Shown here: piece after piece, positions 10,604 to 20,095 of the stretch
How positions within the stretch are numbered: the first letter of the stretch is position 1
Layout: each line of letters opens with the position of its first letter
From: Frigoribacterium sp. Leaf263
Lineage (GTDB): Bacteria > Actinomycetota > Actinomycetes > Actinomycetales > Microbacteriaceae
Direction of reading: 5' to 3'
Assembly (NCBI RefSeq): GCF_001422285.1
Contig: NZ_LMMO01000003.1
Span: forward strand, 511,297 to 575,296
Length of the DNA stretch: 64,000 nt
Translations under genes and position numbers: made by a program
The notes under the pieces: model-generated
Seen by the model: the letters and a program-made list of their open reading frames with translations, nothing else
Databases searched by the model: none
Told to the model about the DNA's origin: nothing

Positions 10604-11752
10604 GTGCCAGCAGTCAATCTCGGAATGCCTAAGGTCCCCGAAGTCCTCGCCCCGCGCCGCAAGACGCGGCAGATCAAGGTCGGGAAGGTCCTCGTCGGCG
10701 GTGATGCACCCGTCAGCGTGCAGTCCATGACGACGACGCCGACCCCCAACATCAACGCGACCCTGCAGCAGATCGCCGAGCTCACGGCCAGCGGCTGCGA
10801 CATCGTGCGCGTGGCCGTGCCCAGCCGCGACGACGCCGAGGCCCTTCCGATCATCGCGAAGAAGAGCCAGATCCCGGTCATCGCCGACATCCACTTCCAG
10901 CCCAACTACGTGTTCCAGGCGATCGACGCCGGCTGCGCCGCCGTCCGGGTCAACCCCGGCAACATCCGCAAGTTCGACGACCAGGTCGGCAAGATCGCGG
11001 CCGCGGCCAAGGCGGCGGGCGTCTCGATCCGCATCGGCGTCAACGCCGGATCCCTCGAGCCGAGCATCCTGCAGAAGTACGGCAAGGCGACGCCCGAGGC
11101 GCTCGTCGAGTCCGCCGTCTGGGAGGCCTCCCTCTTCGAGGAGCACGACTTCCACGACTTCAAGATCTCGGTGAAGCACAACGATCCGATCGTCATGGTC
11201 AAGGCGTACCGTCAGCTCGCCGAGCGGGGCGACTGGCCTCTGCACCTCGGCGTGACCGAGGCGGGTCCCGAGTTCCAGGGCACGATCAAGTCCGCCACCG
11301 CCTTCGGCATCCTGCTGGGCGAGGGCATCGGCGACACCATCCGCGTCAGCCTCAGCGCTCCGCCCGCGCAGGAGGTCAAGGTGGGTCTGCAGATCCTCCA
11401 GTCGCTGAACCTCCGTGAGCGCAAGCTCGAGATCGTCAGCTGCCCGAGCTGCGGGCGTGCCCAGGTCGACGTCTACAAGCTGGCCAACGACGTGACCGAC
11501 GGCCTCGAGGGCATGACCGTGCCCCTCCGCGTCGCCGTCATGGGCTGCGTCGTCAACGGACCGGGCGAGGCGCGCGAGGCCGACCTCGGCGTCGCCTCGG
11601 GCAACGGCAAGGGCCAGATCTTCGTCAAGGGCGAGGTCATCAAGACGGTCCCCGAGTCCGAGATCGTCCAGACGCTGATCGACGAGGCCAACCGCCTCGC
11701 AGCCGAGATGCCCCCGGGCGAGACCGGTTCGCCTCAGGTCCTGACGGTCTGA
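10604..11752 (+). CDS. ispG: 4-hydroxy-3-methylbut-2-enyl diphosphate synthase
   Basis: 382 aa from GTG 10604 (10598 is possible, adding two residues). It has a TIM-barrel N-terminal region ([33 protein letters not shown]) and a C-terminal [4Fe-4S] domain with [11 protein letters not shown] and [10 protein letters not shown] providing the cysteine ligands. It reductively converts MEcPP to HMBPP, the penultimate step of the MEP isoprenoid pathway. It lies downstream of rseP with its own promoter. A strong hairpin 15 bp after the stop closes the transcript. Confidence 0.97.
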   Translation: MPAVNLGMPKVPEVLAPRRKTRQIKVGKVLVGGDAPVSVQSMTTTPTPNINATLQQIAELTASGCDIVRVAVPSRDDAEALPIIAKKSQIPVIADIHFQPNYVFQAIDAGCAAVRVNPGNIRKFDDQVGKIAAAAKAAGVSIRIGVNAGSLEPSILQKYGKATPEALVESAVWEASLFEEHDFHDFKISVKHNDPIVMVKAYRQLAERGDWPLHLGVTEAGPEFQGTIKSATAFGILLGEGIGDTIRVSLSAPPAQEVKVGLQILQSLNLRERKLEIVSCPSCGRAQVDVYKLANDVTDGLEGMTVPLRVAVMGCVVNGPGEAREADLGVASGNGKGQIFVKGEVIKTVPESEIVQTLIDEANRLAAEMPPGETGSPQVLTV

Positions 11753-11766
11753 CGACACGGTTCCCC

Positions 11767-11808
11767 CGAGGAGGCGCGGCGCGGCGAGAGCCGCACCGCG
11801 CCTCCTCG
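11767..11808 (+). terminator. Hairpin terminator after ispG, built from two copies of the dispersed word
   Basis: CGAGGAGGCGCGG (11767-11779) pairs perfectly with CCGCGCCTCCTCG (11796-11808), a 13-bp stem with a 16-nt loop. No T-tract follows, as is common in high-GC actinobacteria. Confidence 0.65.
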
Positions 11809-11892
11809 TCGTGGTGCCCTCCCCGAGACGGACGAGGCGCACGTGTGTGTCGTCGTGTGACTCCCCGGTGAGCGCGGAGCGGCGGGGTGCGT

Positions 11893-11898
11893 CATCAT
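11893..11898 (+). promoter_or_regulatory. Probable -10 element of the metQ operon
   Basis: CATCAT; 6-8 nt downstream is the first base of the leader stem (11907), so the transcript would begin at the base of the hairpin. Inferred from position only. Confidence 0.35.
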
Positions 11899-11906
11899 GG
11901 AAGCGC

Positions 11907-11960
11907 CTCGATGGTCCGCACAGCAGCCGGCCTCGGGGCTTCCCTGTGCCATCGAGAGGA
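11907..11960 (+). promoter_or_regulatory. Structured 5' leader covering the metQ ribosome-binding site
   Basis: CTCGATGG (11907-11914) pairs with CCATCGAG (11949-11956). Inside it CACAG (11919-11923) pairs with CTGTG (11944-11948) and AGCC (11925-11928) with GGCT (11937-11940). The 3' arm runs into the GAGAGGA ribosome-binding site (11954-11960) of metQ. The nested perfect pairing suggests a translational switch or RNA-binding site. It lacks the conserved SAM-I/SAM-IV core, so I do not call it a known riboswitch. Confidence 0.5.
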
Positions 11961-11965
11961 CACCC

Positions 11966-12889
11966 ATGACCGACGCCACCCCCCTGATCGACGCCCCGAA
12001 GAAGGGCCCCGGCCGACTGATCGCGATCATCGTCGTCGTCGTGCTCGTGCTGGCCGCCGTCGGGATCGGCTTCGCCGTGTCGCGCGGGGGCTCGTCCGAC
12101 GAGACCGTCCGCATCGGCGTCGTCGGCAAGAGCGACCCCTACTGGGCGACGTTCGTCGACGCGGCCGCCGACGAGGGCATCGACGTCGAACTCGTCGACT
12201 TCGGCACCTACGAGCAGCCGAACCCGGCGCTCACGGAGGGCGAGGTCGACCTCAACCAGTTCCAGCACATCGTGTACCTCGCGCAGTACGACGTCGCCGC
12301 CGACGCCGACCTCGTGCCGATCGGCTCGACCGCCATCTACCCGCTGCCGCTGTACTCCGAGCGGTACACCGACGTGAGCGACTTCGAGAAGGGCGACACC
12401 ATCGCCGTCCCGGACGACGCCAGCAACCTCGCTCGCTCGCTGCTCGTGCTGCAGTCCAACGGCCTCATCGAGCTGAAGGACGGCGGCAGCATCTTCTCGG
12501 GTGTGAACGACATCGACACGGACGCCTCGACGGTCGAGGTCACCCCGGTGGCCGCCGATCTCGCCGCGACGTCGCTGCCCGACTTCGACGGGTCGATCAT
12601 CACGAACGACTACGCGACGAAGGCCGGCCTCTCGCCCGACGACATCATCGCGCAGGACGACCCCAACGACCCGAAGGCGCTGCCCTACGTGAACGTGTTC
12701 GCGGCGCGCGAGGCAGACAAGGACGACGAGACGTACGCGAAGCTCGTCGAGATCTACCAGGACACCCAGGCGGTCACCGACGGCGTCGTCGAGAACTCGG
12801 GCGGCACCGCGGTCACCGTCAAGGTCCCCGTCGCCGACCTCGAGTCGTCGCTCTCCGAGACCGAGGAGCTCGTCGAGCAGAACGGCTGA
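11966..12889 (+). CDS. metQ: MetQ/NlpA-family substrate-binding protein of a methionine-type ABC importer
   Basis: 307 aa from ATG 11966, preceded by GAGAGGA. An N-terminal uncleaved membrane anchor (about 17-40) replaces the usual lipoprotein signal; no lipobox Cys is seen. The rest is an NlpA/lipoprotein-9 domain (RIGVVGKSDPYWATF, VDFGTYEQPNPALTEGEVDLNQFQH, NLARSLLVLQ, AREADKDDE). It would deliver methionine or a related compound to MetNI. The leader hairpin suggests regulation at translation. The operon continues with metN and metI, separated by a strong hairpin that may set a higher level of the binding protein. Family firm; substrate inferred. Confidence 0.88.
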   Translation: MTDATPLIDAPKKGPGRLIAIIVVVVLVLAAVGIGFAVSRGGSSDETVRIGVVGKSDPYWATFVDAAADEGIDVELVDFGTYEQPNPALTEGEVDLNQFQHIVYLAQYDVAADADLVPIGSTAIYPLPLYSERYTDVSDFEKGDTIAVPDDASNLARSLLVLQSNGLIELKDGGSIFSGVNDIDTDASTVEVTPVAADLAATSLPDFDGSIITNDYATKAGLSPDDIIAQDDPNDPKALPYVNVFAAREADKDDETYAKLVEIYQDTQAVTDGVVENSGGTAVTVKVPVADLESSLSETEELVEQNG

Positions 12890-12908
12890 CGCCGAGCACG
12901 ACCCCACG

Positions 12909-12945
12909 ACACGACCCGCGCGCCACGCCGGCGCGCGGGTCGTGT
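12909..12945 (+). terminator. Intra-operon hairpin between metQ and metN
   Basis: A perfect 16-bp stem, ACACGACCCGCGCGCC (12909-12924) with its complement at 12930-12945, and a 5-nt loop. It probably acts as a partial terminator or mRNA 3'-end stabiliser, making more MetQ than MetNI. Confidence 0.6.
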
Positions 12946-12971
12946 CCGCCCCGCCCCCGACGAGGAGAACC

Positions 12972-14015
12972 ATGCCCGCGATCACCCTGACCGACGTCGT
13001 CAAGACGTACCCGCCTCGCGAGAAGGGCGCGGCGCCGCTGACGGCCGTCGACGGCGTCAGCCTCGAGATCGCGGACGGCGAGATCTTCGGCATCATCGGC
13101 TACTCCGGTGCGGGCAAGAGCACGCTCGTCAGGCTCATCAACGCCCTCGAGCCGACGACGAGCGGTCGGATCGAGATCGACGGGTCGCCGATCACCGGTC
13201 TGTCGGAGCGGCAGCTGCGCGTCAAGCGCGCCGGCATCGGCATGATCTTCCAGCAGTTCAACCTCTTCTCGTCCAAGACGGTCTGGGGCAACGTGGAGTT
13301 CCCGCTGAAGGCCGCCGGCGTCCCCAGATCGGAGCACCAGCGCCGCATCAGCGATCTGCTGCACTTCGTCGGGCTGGCGGACAAGGCGCACGCCCGCCCC
13401 GATCAGCTCTCGGGCGGACAGAAGCAGAGGGTCGGCATCGCTCGCGCCCTGGCGACCTCGCCGGGGATCCTGCTCGCCGACGAGGCGACCAGCGCGCTGG
13501 ATCCCGAGACCACGCAGGAGGTCCTGGCCCTGCTTCGCCGGGTCAACGCCGAGCTCGGCATCACGATCGTCGTCATCACCCACGAGATGGACGTCATCAA
13601 GTCCATCGCCGACCGGGTGGCCGTCATGGACAAGGGGCGCGTCGTCGAGATCGGCGAGACCTTCGACGTCTTCTCCGCACCCCGCGAGACCTCGACCCGG
13701 CGGTTCGTGTCGACGGTCGTCGCGGGTTCACCCGACGGCGACGAGCTCACGGCGCTCCGAGGTCGGCACGCCGGCAGGCTCGTCACGGTCCGGGTCTCCG
13801 AGGGCGGCGTCGACCAGGGGCACGTCTTCGGTGCGCTCGCCCGTCATGCCGTGGGCTTCGAGATCGTGTACGGAGGCATCGACGAGATCGCGGGGCGGAC
13901 GTTCGGCACCCTGACCCTCGCCCTGTCGGGGAGGCCCACCGACATCGACGCCGCCCTGGCGGACCTGGGCGCCGCCGCGACCGAGCTCCCCTCATCCGCT
14001 TCGGAAGGACGCTGA
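12972..14015 (+). CDS. metN: Methionine ABC transporter ATP-binding protein
   Basis: 347 aa from ATG 12972 with GAGGAG upstream at 12962. The ABC domain carries Walker A GYSGAGKST (about 43-51), the Q-loop, signature LSGGQKQR, Walker B ILLADEATSALD and the H-loop ITHEMD. A C-terminal ~75-residue NIL/ACT-like domain (about 265-340) fits MetN, where it binds methionine for trans-inhibition. The polypeptide ends two bases before metI. Confidence 0.93.
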   Translation: MPAITLTDVVKTYPPREKGAAPLTAVDGVSLEIADGEIFGIIGYSGAGKSTLVRLINALEPTTSGRIEIDGSPITGLSERQLRVKRAGIGMIFQQFNLFSSKTVWGNVEFPLKAAGVPRSEHQRRISDLLHFVGLADKAHARPDQLSGGQKQRVGIARALATSPGILLADEATSALDPETTQEVLALLRRVNAELGITIVVITHEMDVIKSIADRVAVMDKGRVVEIGETFDVFSAPRETSTRRFVSTVVAGSPDGDELTALRGRHAGRLVTVRVSEGGVDQGHVFGALARHAVGFEIVYGGIDEIAGRTFGTLTLALSGRPTDIDAALADLGAAATELPSSASEGR

Positions 14016-14016
14016 C

Positions 14017-14676
14017 ATGGACTCCCTCATCGAACTGCAGCCTCTGCTCTGGCAGGCCGCCTACGAGACCGTCTACATCGTCGCGCTGACCCTGTTCTTC
14101 GGCGGCATCGGCGGGCTGCTGATCGGTCTGGCCCTCTACCTCACCCGCGGGGGAGCGCTCTTCGCGAACCGCGCCGTCTTCAGCGTGCTCAACGTGGTCG
14201 TGAACGTGTTCCGTCCCATCCCGTTCATCATCTTCCTCGCCGCGGCTCAGCCGCTGGCCCGGGTCGCCGTGGGCAGCGGCGTCGGCAACTCGGCCATCAT
14301 CTTCACCCTGTCGCTGGCGGCGTCGTTCGCCATCTCGCGGATCGTCGAGCAGAACCTCCTGACGGTGCAGCCGGGAGTCGTCGAGGCGGCCCGTGCGGCG
14401 GGAGCCGGTCCGTTCCGCATCATCCGGAGCATCATCCTGCCCGAGGCCCTCGGGCCGCTCATCCTCGGCTACACCTTCATCTTCGTCGCGCTGGTCGACA
14501 TGTCGGCCGTCGCGGGGTACGTCGGCGGCGGCGGTCTCGGCGCCTTCGCCCTGCTGTACGGATACCGCCAGTTCGACCCGGTCGTCACGTGGGCCGCCGT
14601 CCTGCTCATCATCGTGCTGGTGCAGCTGGTCCAGTACGTCGGCAACACGCTGGCCCGCAAGGCGCTCCGGAGGTAG
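14017..14676 (+). CDS. metI: Methionine ABC transporter permease
   Basis: 219 aa with five predicted membrane helices and the binding-protein-dependent permease EAA loop (EAARAAGAGPFRIIRSIILPEALGPLI, about 127-152). It starts one base after the metN stop, so translation is probably coupled. It forms the membrane channel of MetNIQ. The sequence matches the MetI family throughout. Confidence 0.93.
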   Translation: MDSLIELQPLLWQAAYETVYIVALTLFFGGIGGLLIGLALYLTRGGALFANRAVFSVLNVVVNVFRPIPFIIFLAAAQPLARVAVGSGVGNSAIIFTLSLAASFAISRIVEQNLLTVQPGVVEAARAAGAGPFRIIRSIILPEALGPLILGYTFIFVALVDMSAVAGYVGGGGLGAFALLYGYRQFDPVVTWAAVLLIIVLVQLVQYVGNTLARKALRR

Positions 14677-14732
14677 CTCCGCCGGCATCCGCGCTCGTCA
14701 TCCCGCTCAGGGGCGATGGCGGCCGCCTGGTT

Positions 14733-14738
14733 TACAGT
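14733..14738 (+). promoter_or_regulatory. -10 element of the moxR operon (leaderless)
   Basis: TACAGT, then 6 nt, then the GTG at 14745. Confidence 0.6.
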
Positions 14739-14744
14739 GGGCGC

Positions 14745-15776
14745 GTGACGGACACGACGACGCCCCCGCCTGCTGCTCCCGCCCGCGGCCCGATCACCCC
14801 GGGCGAGCTCGACCGGGCGCGCGAGGTCGTCATCGCCGTGTCGCAGGCGTTCTCGCGCAAGGTCGTCGGGCAGACCTCGCTCCGGGACACCCTGCTCATC
14901 GCTCTGGTCACCGGGGGCCACGTGCTGCTCGAGAGCGTCCCGGGTCTCGCCAAGACGACGGCCGCCCAGACCCTCGCCCAGTCCGTCGAGGCGTCGTTCA
15001 CGCGCATCCAGTGCACCCCCGACCTGCTGCCGAGCGACATCACCGGCACGCAGATCTACGACGCCCGGCAGTCGACCTTCGTCACGCGTCTCGGGCCGGT
15101 CCACTCGAACTTCGTCCTGCTCGACGAGATCAACAGATCGAGCGCCAAGACCCAGAGCGCCATGCTGGAGGCGATGCAGGAACGTCAGACGAGCATCGGC
15201 GGCGTCGTGCACCGGTTGCCGCACCCGTTCCTGGTCCTCGCGACGCAGAACCCCATCGAGCAGGAGGGCACGTACCAGCTTCCCGAGGCGCAGCTCGACC
15301 GGTTCCTGCTGAAAGAGGTCCTCGACTACCCGTCACCCGCCGACGAGGCCGAGATCATCCGACGCATCGAGTCCGGCGTCTACGACGACGGGGCGCCGGA
15401 GCCCCGCACAGGGGTCTCGCTCGACGACGTCCTGTTCCTCCAGGGTCTCGCGAAGCGCGTCTACGTCGATCCGTCGATCGTCAACTACATCGTCCAGCTG
15501 GTCTACGTGACCCGCCACCCGCAGCAGTACCTGCCCGGTTCCCTGGCCGACTACGTCCGGTTCGGCGCCAGCCCGCGAGGCAGCATCGCCTTCACGCAGG
15601 CGGCCAGGGCGCTCGCTCTTCTGCACGGGCGCGACTACGTCATCCCGGAGGACGTCAAGCACCTGCGTCACGGCGTGCTCCGGCACCGCATCATCCTCGG
15701 CTACGAGGCCACGGCCGACGAGGTAGCCCCCGAGACCATCATCGACGCCGTCTTCGGCGCCGTGCAGACGCCCTGA
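14745..15776 (+). CDS. MoxR family AAA+ ATPase
   Basis: 343 aa; the start is fixed by the leaderless promoter. Walker A is atypical but family-like (ESVPGLAKTT, about 66-75). Walker B is FVLLDEINRSS, sensor 1 is LATQNPIEQEG and the Arg finger region QLDRFLLK. MoxR ATPases are chaperone-like partners of VWA-domain proteins, helping metal insertion or complex assembly. It heads a five- or six-gene operon with DUF58 and two VWA proteins, the classic Bat/aerotolerance-like arrangement. Cytoplasmic, probably a hexamer. Confidence 0.93.
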   Translation: MTDTTTPPPAAPARGPITPGELDRAREVVIAVSQAFSRKVVGQTSLRDTLLIALVTGGHVLLESVPGLAKTTAAQTLAQSVEASFTRIQCTPDLLPSDITGTQIYDARQSTFVTRLGPVHSNFVLLDEINRSSAKTQSAMLEAMQERQTSIGGVVHRLPHPFLVLATQNPIEQEGTYQLPEAQLDRFLLKEVLDYPSPADEAEIIRRIESGVYDDGAPEPRTGVSLDDVLFLQGLAKRVYVDPSIVNYIVQLVYVTRHPQQYLPGSLADYVRFGASPRGSIAFTQAARALALLHGRDYVIPEDVKHLRHGVLRHRIILGYEATADEVAPETIIDAVFGAVQTP

Positions 15777-15781
15777 CCACC

Positions 15782-16669
15782 GTGCCCGGCCTGCTCCTCC
15801 GTGTTCGGACCACGATGTCGTTGCTCGCTCATCGGCGCACCCTCGATCTGCTCGAGGGCGGATACGCGTCGGTGCACCACGGTCGCAGCCACGACTTCGA
15901 CGATCTGCGGGCGTACGTGGCGGGCGACGACGTCAAGGACATCGACTGGAAGGCGACGGCGCGGCACGGGGAGCCTCTGGTCAAGCGCTACATCGCGAGC
16001 CGGCGCCAGCATCTCGTCCTCGTCGTCGACACGGGTCGCAACATGGCGGCGACCGCGGCCGGGGGCGAGACGAAGAAGGACATCGCGGTGATGGCTGCCG
16101 GGGCGCTCGGATACATCGCGGCCACGCACGGCGACACGGTCTCGCTCGTCATGGGCGACGAATCCGGGGCCGTCGCACTCCCGTCCGGCGGCACGGAGGC
16201 GCATCTCGAGATGCTCCTGAGGCGGATCGACGCCCGGGTCTCGCTCGATTCGGCGCGCAGCGACCTCGTGGGCCTGCTCGACTGGGTCGCTCGCGGGGTG
16301 CGGCGTCGCTCCCTGCTGCTGGTCGTCACCGACGACGTCGCTCTCGACGACCGCCTCACCCGGCTGCTCCGTCGGCTGCGGGCCCAGCACGAGATCGTCT
16401 GGCTGACCGTCGGCGACGCGGATCTCATGACCCGCGGGAGCCGGGCGACCGACGTGTACGACGTCCATGAGATGGCGGGGCTGCCCGCGTATCTGCGCGA
16501 GAACCGCGAGCTCCGGCGCGAGTTCGATCGCGCGGACGAGTCGCTGCACGACCGGACGGTGCGCGGGTTGCGGTCGCTGGGCATCAGCAGCGAACGCGTG
16601 GGCAGTCGTGCCGCCGTCGTGCCGGCGCTGTTCGCCCTGATCGAGAAGCACCGCCGTGCTCGCCGATAA
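15782..16669 (+). CDS. DUF58 domain protein
   Basis: 295 aa from GTG 15782, 5 bp after the moxR stop; a downstream ATG gives a protein 12 residues shorter. The family signature DDVKDIDWKATARHGEPLVKRY lies at about 51-72. A VWA-like fold follows (LVLVVDTGRNM, with a MIDAS-like D-x-G/S motif). DUF58 proteins partner MoxR ATPases. Unlike many members it has no N-terminal membrane segments, so it is cytoplasmic or peripheral. It overlaps the next gene by 14 bp. Confidence 0.88.
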   Translation: MPGLLLRVRTTMSLLAHRRTLDLLEGGYASVHHGRSHDFDDLRAYVAGDDVKDIDWKATARHGEPLVKRYIASRRQHLVLVVDTGRNMAATAAGGETKKDIAVMAAGALGYIAATHGDTVSLVMGDESGAVALPSGGTEAHLEMLLRRIDARVSLDSARSDLVGLLDWVARGVRRRSLLLVVTDDVALDDRLTRLLRRLRAQHEIVWLTVGDADLMTRGSRATDVYDVHEMAGLPAYLRENRELRREFDRADESLHDRTVRGLRSLGISSERVGSRAAVVPALFALIEKHRRARR

Positions 16670-17128
16670 CGGGTTCTTCGGCCCCTATCAGTACCCGGGC
16701 TGGGTGCTGTGGACGGCGCTCGGTCTCGTCCTCCTGCTCCTCGTGGCGGGCTGGTTCGTCTTCGTGGCGCGATTCACCGCGCGTCGGCTGCCTCCGGAGG
16801 CGCGGCTCGCCCTCCGTCGGGAGCCACCGGCCGATCTCGCCTCGCTCCGCAGCCGCTACCTCGCTCTCATCGACGAGATCGCGTCGGCGTCCGAGGAGGG
16901 GGTCCTCGACGACCGTGCGGTCCATTCACGGCTCAGTCTGCTGCTGCGGTTCTTCGTGCACGAGACCGACGGGGTCGACACGCACGTCATGACCCTCGCC
17001 GATCTCCGCGAGGCGGACCTGCCGCGACTCACGGGGGCGGTCGCGCAGTTCTACCCGCCGGCGTTCGAACGGCTGCGGCCGGGCGAGCCCGCGCAGGCTC
17101 TCGAGACCGCTCGGGAGGTCGTGCGCTC

Positions 17129-17138
<10 letters not shown>
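16656..17138 (+). CDS. Small membrane protein of the MoxR/VWA operon
   Basis: 160 aa from GTG 16656, overlapping the DUF58 gene by 14 bp and the next by 10 bp. One TM helix near 15-38 (PGWVLWTALGLVLLLLVAGWFVF) is followed by a helical cytoplasmic domain. Its place between DUF58 and VWA genes corresponds to the DUF4381-like component of Bat operons. I cannot name a function beyond operon membership. Confidence 0.75.
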
Positions 17139-18144
<1,006 letters not shown>

Positions 18145-18148
<4 letters not shown>

Positions 18149-19209
18149 CCCCGGTCGTGTTCGATCCCGTGCTGCCCGTCGGCGTGCTGATCGTCGCCGC
18201 GGCCGTGCTCGGCGGTTTCGCGGTCTGGCGGCTCGTGGCCGAGCGCCGGAGTCCCCGCCTCAGGGCGGCGTGGGCGCGGCGGACGGCCGTGGTCGTGCTG
18301 CTGCTCGTCATCGCCGCACGCCCCGGGGTGCCCGGCGGCTCGTCGCCCGCGTCGGCGGCGGATCTCAACGTCTTCTTCGTCGTCGACACGACCTCGAGCA
18401 TCGCGGCGGAGGACTGGGGGGACGGCGCCCCTCGTCTGGACGGCGTGCGTGCCGACGTGGCCTCCGTGACGGAGCAGCTGGCGGGCGCCCGCTTCTCGCT
18501 CATCTCCTTCGACAGCTCGGCCGTGCTGCGGACGCCGCTGACGGACGACGCGTCGGCGCTCCTCACCGCCGCCCGGGTGATGAACCGCGAGATCACCTAC
18601 TACTCGTCGGGCAGCTCCATCAGCGAGGCGAACGACCTCCTCGCCGAGCGGTTGTCCGAAGCGCGCGAGACCGACCCCGGACGGGCGAACGTCGTCTACT
18701 ACCTGGGCGACGGCGAGCAGACGGCCGACGAGGACCCCGGGTCCTTCGCCGCCGCGGCGGATGACGTCGACGGGGGAGCGGTGCTGGGCTACGGCACCGC
18801 CGAGGGCGGCCGCATGAAGGTCTTCGACGGCTACGGCGACGACTACTCGACCGACGAGTACATCGTCGACCGCACCCGGGCCGGTTCGCCCGAGGCGGTG
18901 TCCCGCATCGACGAGGAGGCGCTCCGGACGATCGCGGACCAGCTCGGCGTTCCCTACGTACACCGCGAGGCCGACACCCCGGTCGACGCCGCGGTGGCCG
19001 ATGCTCGCGACGGCCGCGTGGTCTCGACCGACGCGCGCGCGGAGAGCGTCACCGAGCTCTACTGGCTCGCCGCGGTGCCCCTCGTCGTCCTGGTGCTCCT
19101 CGACGTCCTGCTCGTGCTGCGGGCGCTCGGGGAGATCCGGCCGGCCCGGGGCGACGGATCGTCCCGCGCCTCCTCGGCTCCGCGCTCGGCGGATCGGGCA
19201 CGGTCGTGA
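18145..19209 (+). CDS. VWA-domain membrane protein (BatB-like)
   Basis: 354 aa from GTG 18145 (overlap GTGA). TM helices lie at about 10-30 and 44-62, then a VWA domain (about 74-290) with DTTSS at the MIDAS position (D-x-T-x-S instead of D-x-S-x-S), and a C-terminal TM (about 295-320) with a basic tail. It is the second VWA protein of the operon and probably pairs with the first on the outer face. Its last residues contain a near copy of the dispersed word (19162-19176, read Ser-Arg-Ala-Ser-Ser). It overlaps the next gene by 4 bp. Confidence 0.85.
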
Positions 19210-20030
19210 CGGCCGTGACCGGCCCCCCGCCCGTCGACCGGTGGGGCGGCACCTCGCCTGTGGACGAGACGGCGGTCGACGCGTACCGTCGTCGCCTCCG
19301 ACGACGCCTCGTGCTGTGGTCGCTGCCGGTCGTCGTCGTGGCGCTGCTCGTGGCGGTCAAGCTGCTGAGCCTGCCCGTCCTGGCGGGTCTCACCCGATGG
19401 GCCTACGACGAGGGGGCCTACGAGCGGAGCACCTCGTTCAGTGAGCCGCTCGGGCTGGCCAACGTCGTCGAACCCTGGGTGCATCACTTCGATCGCGGGG
19501 CGGGCTACGCCCGGATCGGGGTCCTCGACGTGGCCCGGCAGGAGTTCGGCACGGCCCTGCGTCTGGCCCCCGACGACCCGACCATCTCGTGCGTCATCCG
19601 CACGAACCTCGTGCTGACGATCGAGGCGCAGGGTGACGCCGCCCTTCTCGAGCAGCGCTTCGACGACGCCGAGGAACTCTTCGGCGAGGGGCGGGAGGCC
19701 ATCGCGGAGGCGCCCGAGGGATGCTTCCTGCCGCCGGAGGACGCGGCGGCGCCCGACACGTCCGAACCCCTCGAGGAGGCCGACGGTCGTCTCGGCGACA
19801 AGGAGGAGGAGGCGCAGCGCGAGCAGGAGGGCGGCGATCAGCAGCCCGGCGACGAGGGCGAGCCCGGCGCCGGTGGCGACGACCAGGGCGAGGGCGGCGG
19901 CGGGTCGGGCGACCCGCTCGACCGGCTGCGCGACCAGGGCGAGCAGAGCCGGCGCGAGCAGCAGCAGGACGCCGACCGCGAGCGCTACTACGACGAGAAT
20001 CCGCAGGAGTACGACGGCCGTCCCTGGTGA
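19206..20030 (+). CDS. Membrane-anchored protein with TPR-like region and acidic Gln/Glu-rich tail (end of MoxR/VWA operon)
   Basis: 274 aa. One TM helix (about 35-60) is followed by a helical region with a TPR-like pattern (FDRGAGYARIGVLDVARQEFGTALRLAPDD, about 95-160), then a low-complexity tail rich in Glu, Gln, Gly and Asp that ends YDENPQEYDGRPW. TPR proteins are common last members of Bat-type operons (compare BatC/BatE). Translationally coupled to the upstream VWA gene. Function unknown. Confidence 0.7.
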   Translation: MTAVTGPPPVDRWGGTSPVDETAVDAYRRRLRRRLVLWSLPVVVVALLVAVKLLSLPVLAGLTRWAYDEGAYERSTSFSEPLGLANVVEPWVHHFDRGAGYARIGVLDVARQEFGTALRLAPDDPTISCVIRTNLVLTIEAQGDAALLEQRFDDAEELFGEGREAIAEAPEGCFLPPEDAAAPDTSEPLEEADGRLGDKEEEAQREQEGGDQQPGDEGEPGAGGDDQGEGGGGSGDPLDRLRDQGEQSRREQQQDADRERYYDENPQEYDGRPW

Positions 20031-20083
20031 GGTCGGGTGGCGCCCGGCTGCTCCGTGCCACGGGAGCGAACGGGCGTCGGCCC

Positions 20084-20089
20084 TAAGCT
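20084..20089 (+). promoter_or_regulatory. -10 element of proS (leaderless)
   Basis: TAAGCT, then 6 nt, then the GTG at 20096. Confidence 0.6.
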
Positions 20090-20095
20090 AGGGCC

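Noticed and set aside
11753-11965. SAM riboswitch upstream of metQ
   Set aside because: The conserved SAM-I and SAM-IV core sequences are absent; reported only as an unclassified structured leader.
11897-11965. metQ starting at ATG 11897
   Set aside because: It would place the structured leader inside the coding region and ignores the GAGAGGA site before ATG 11966.
10490-13096. An 868-codon frame opposite ispG and metQ
   Set aside because: Antisense artefact; it crosses two terminator hairpins and a promoter.
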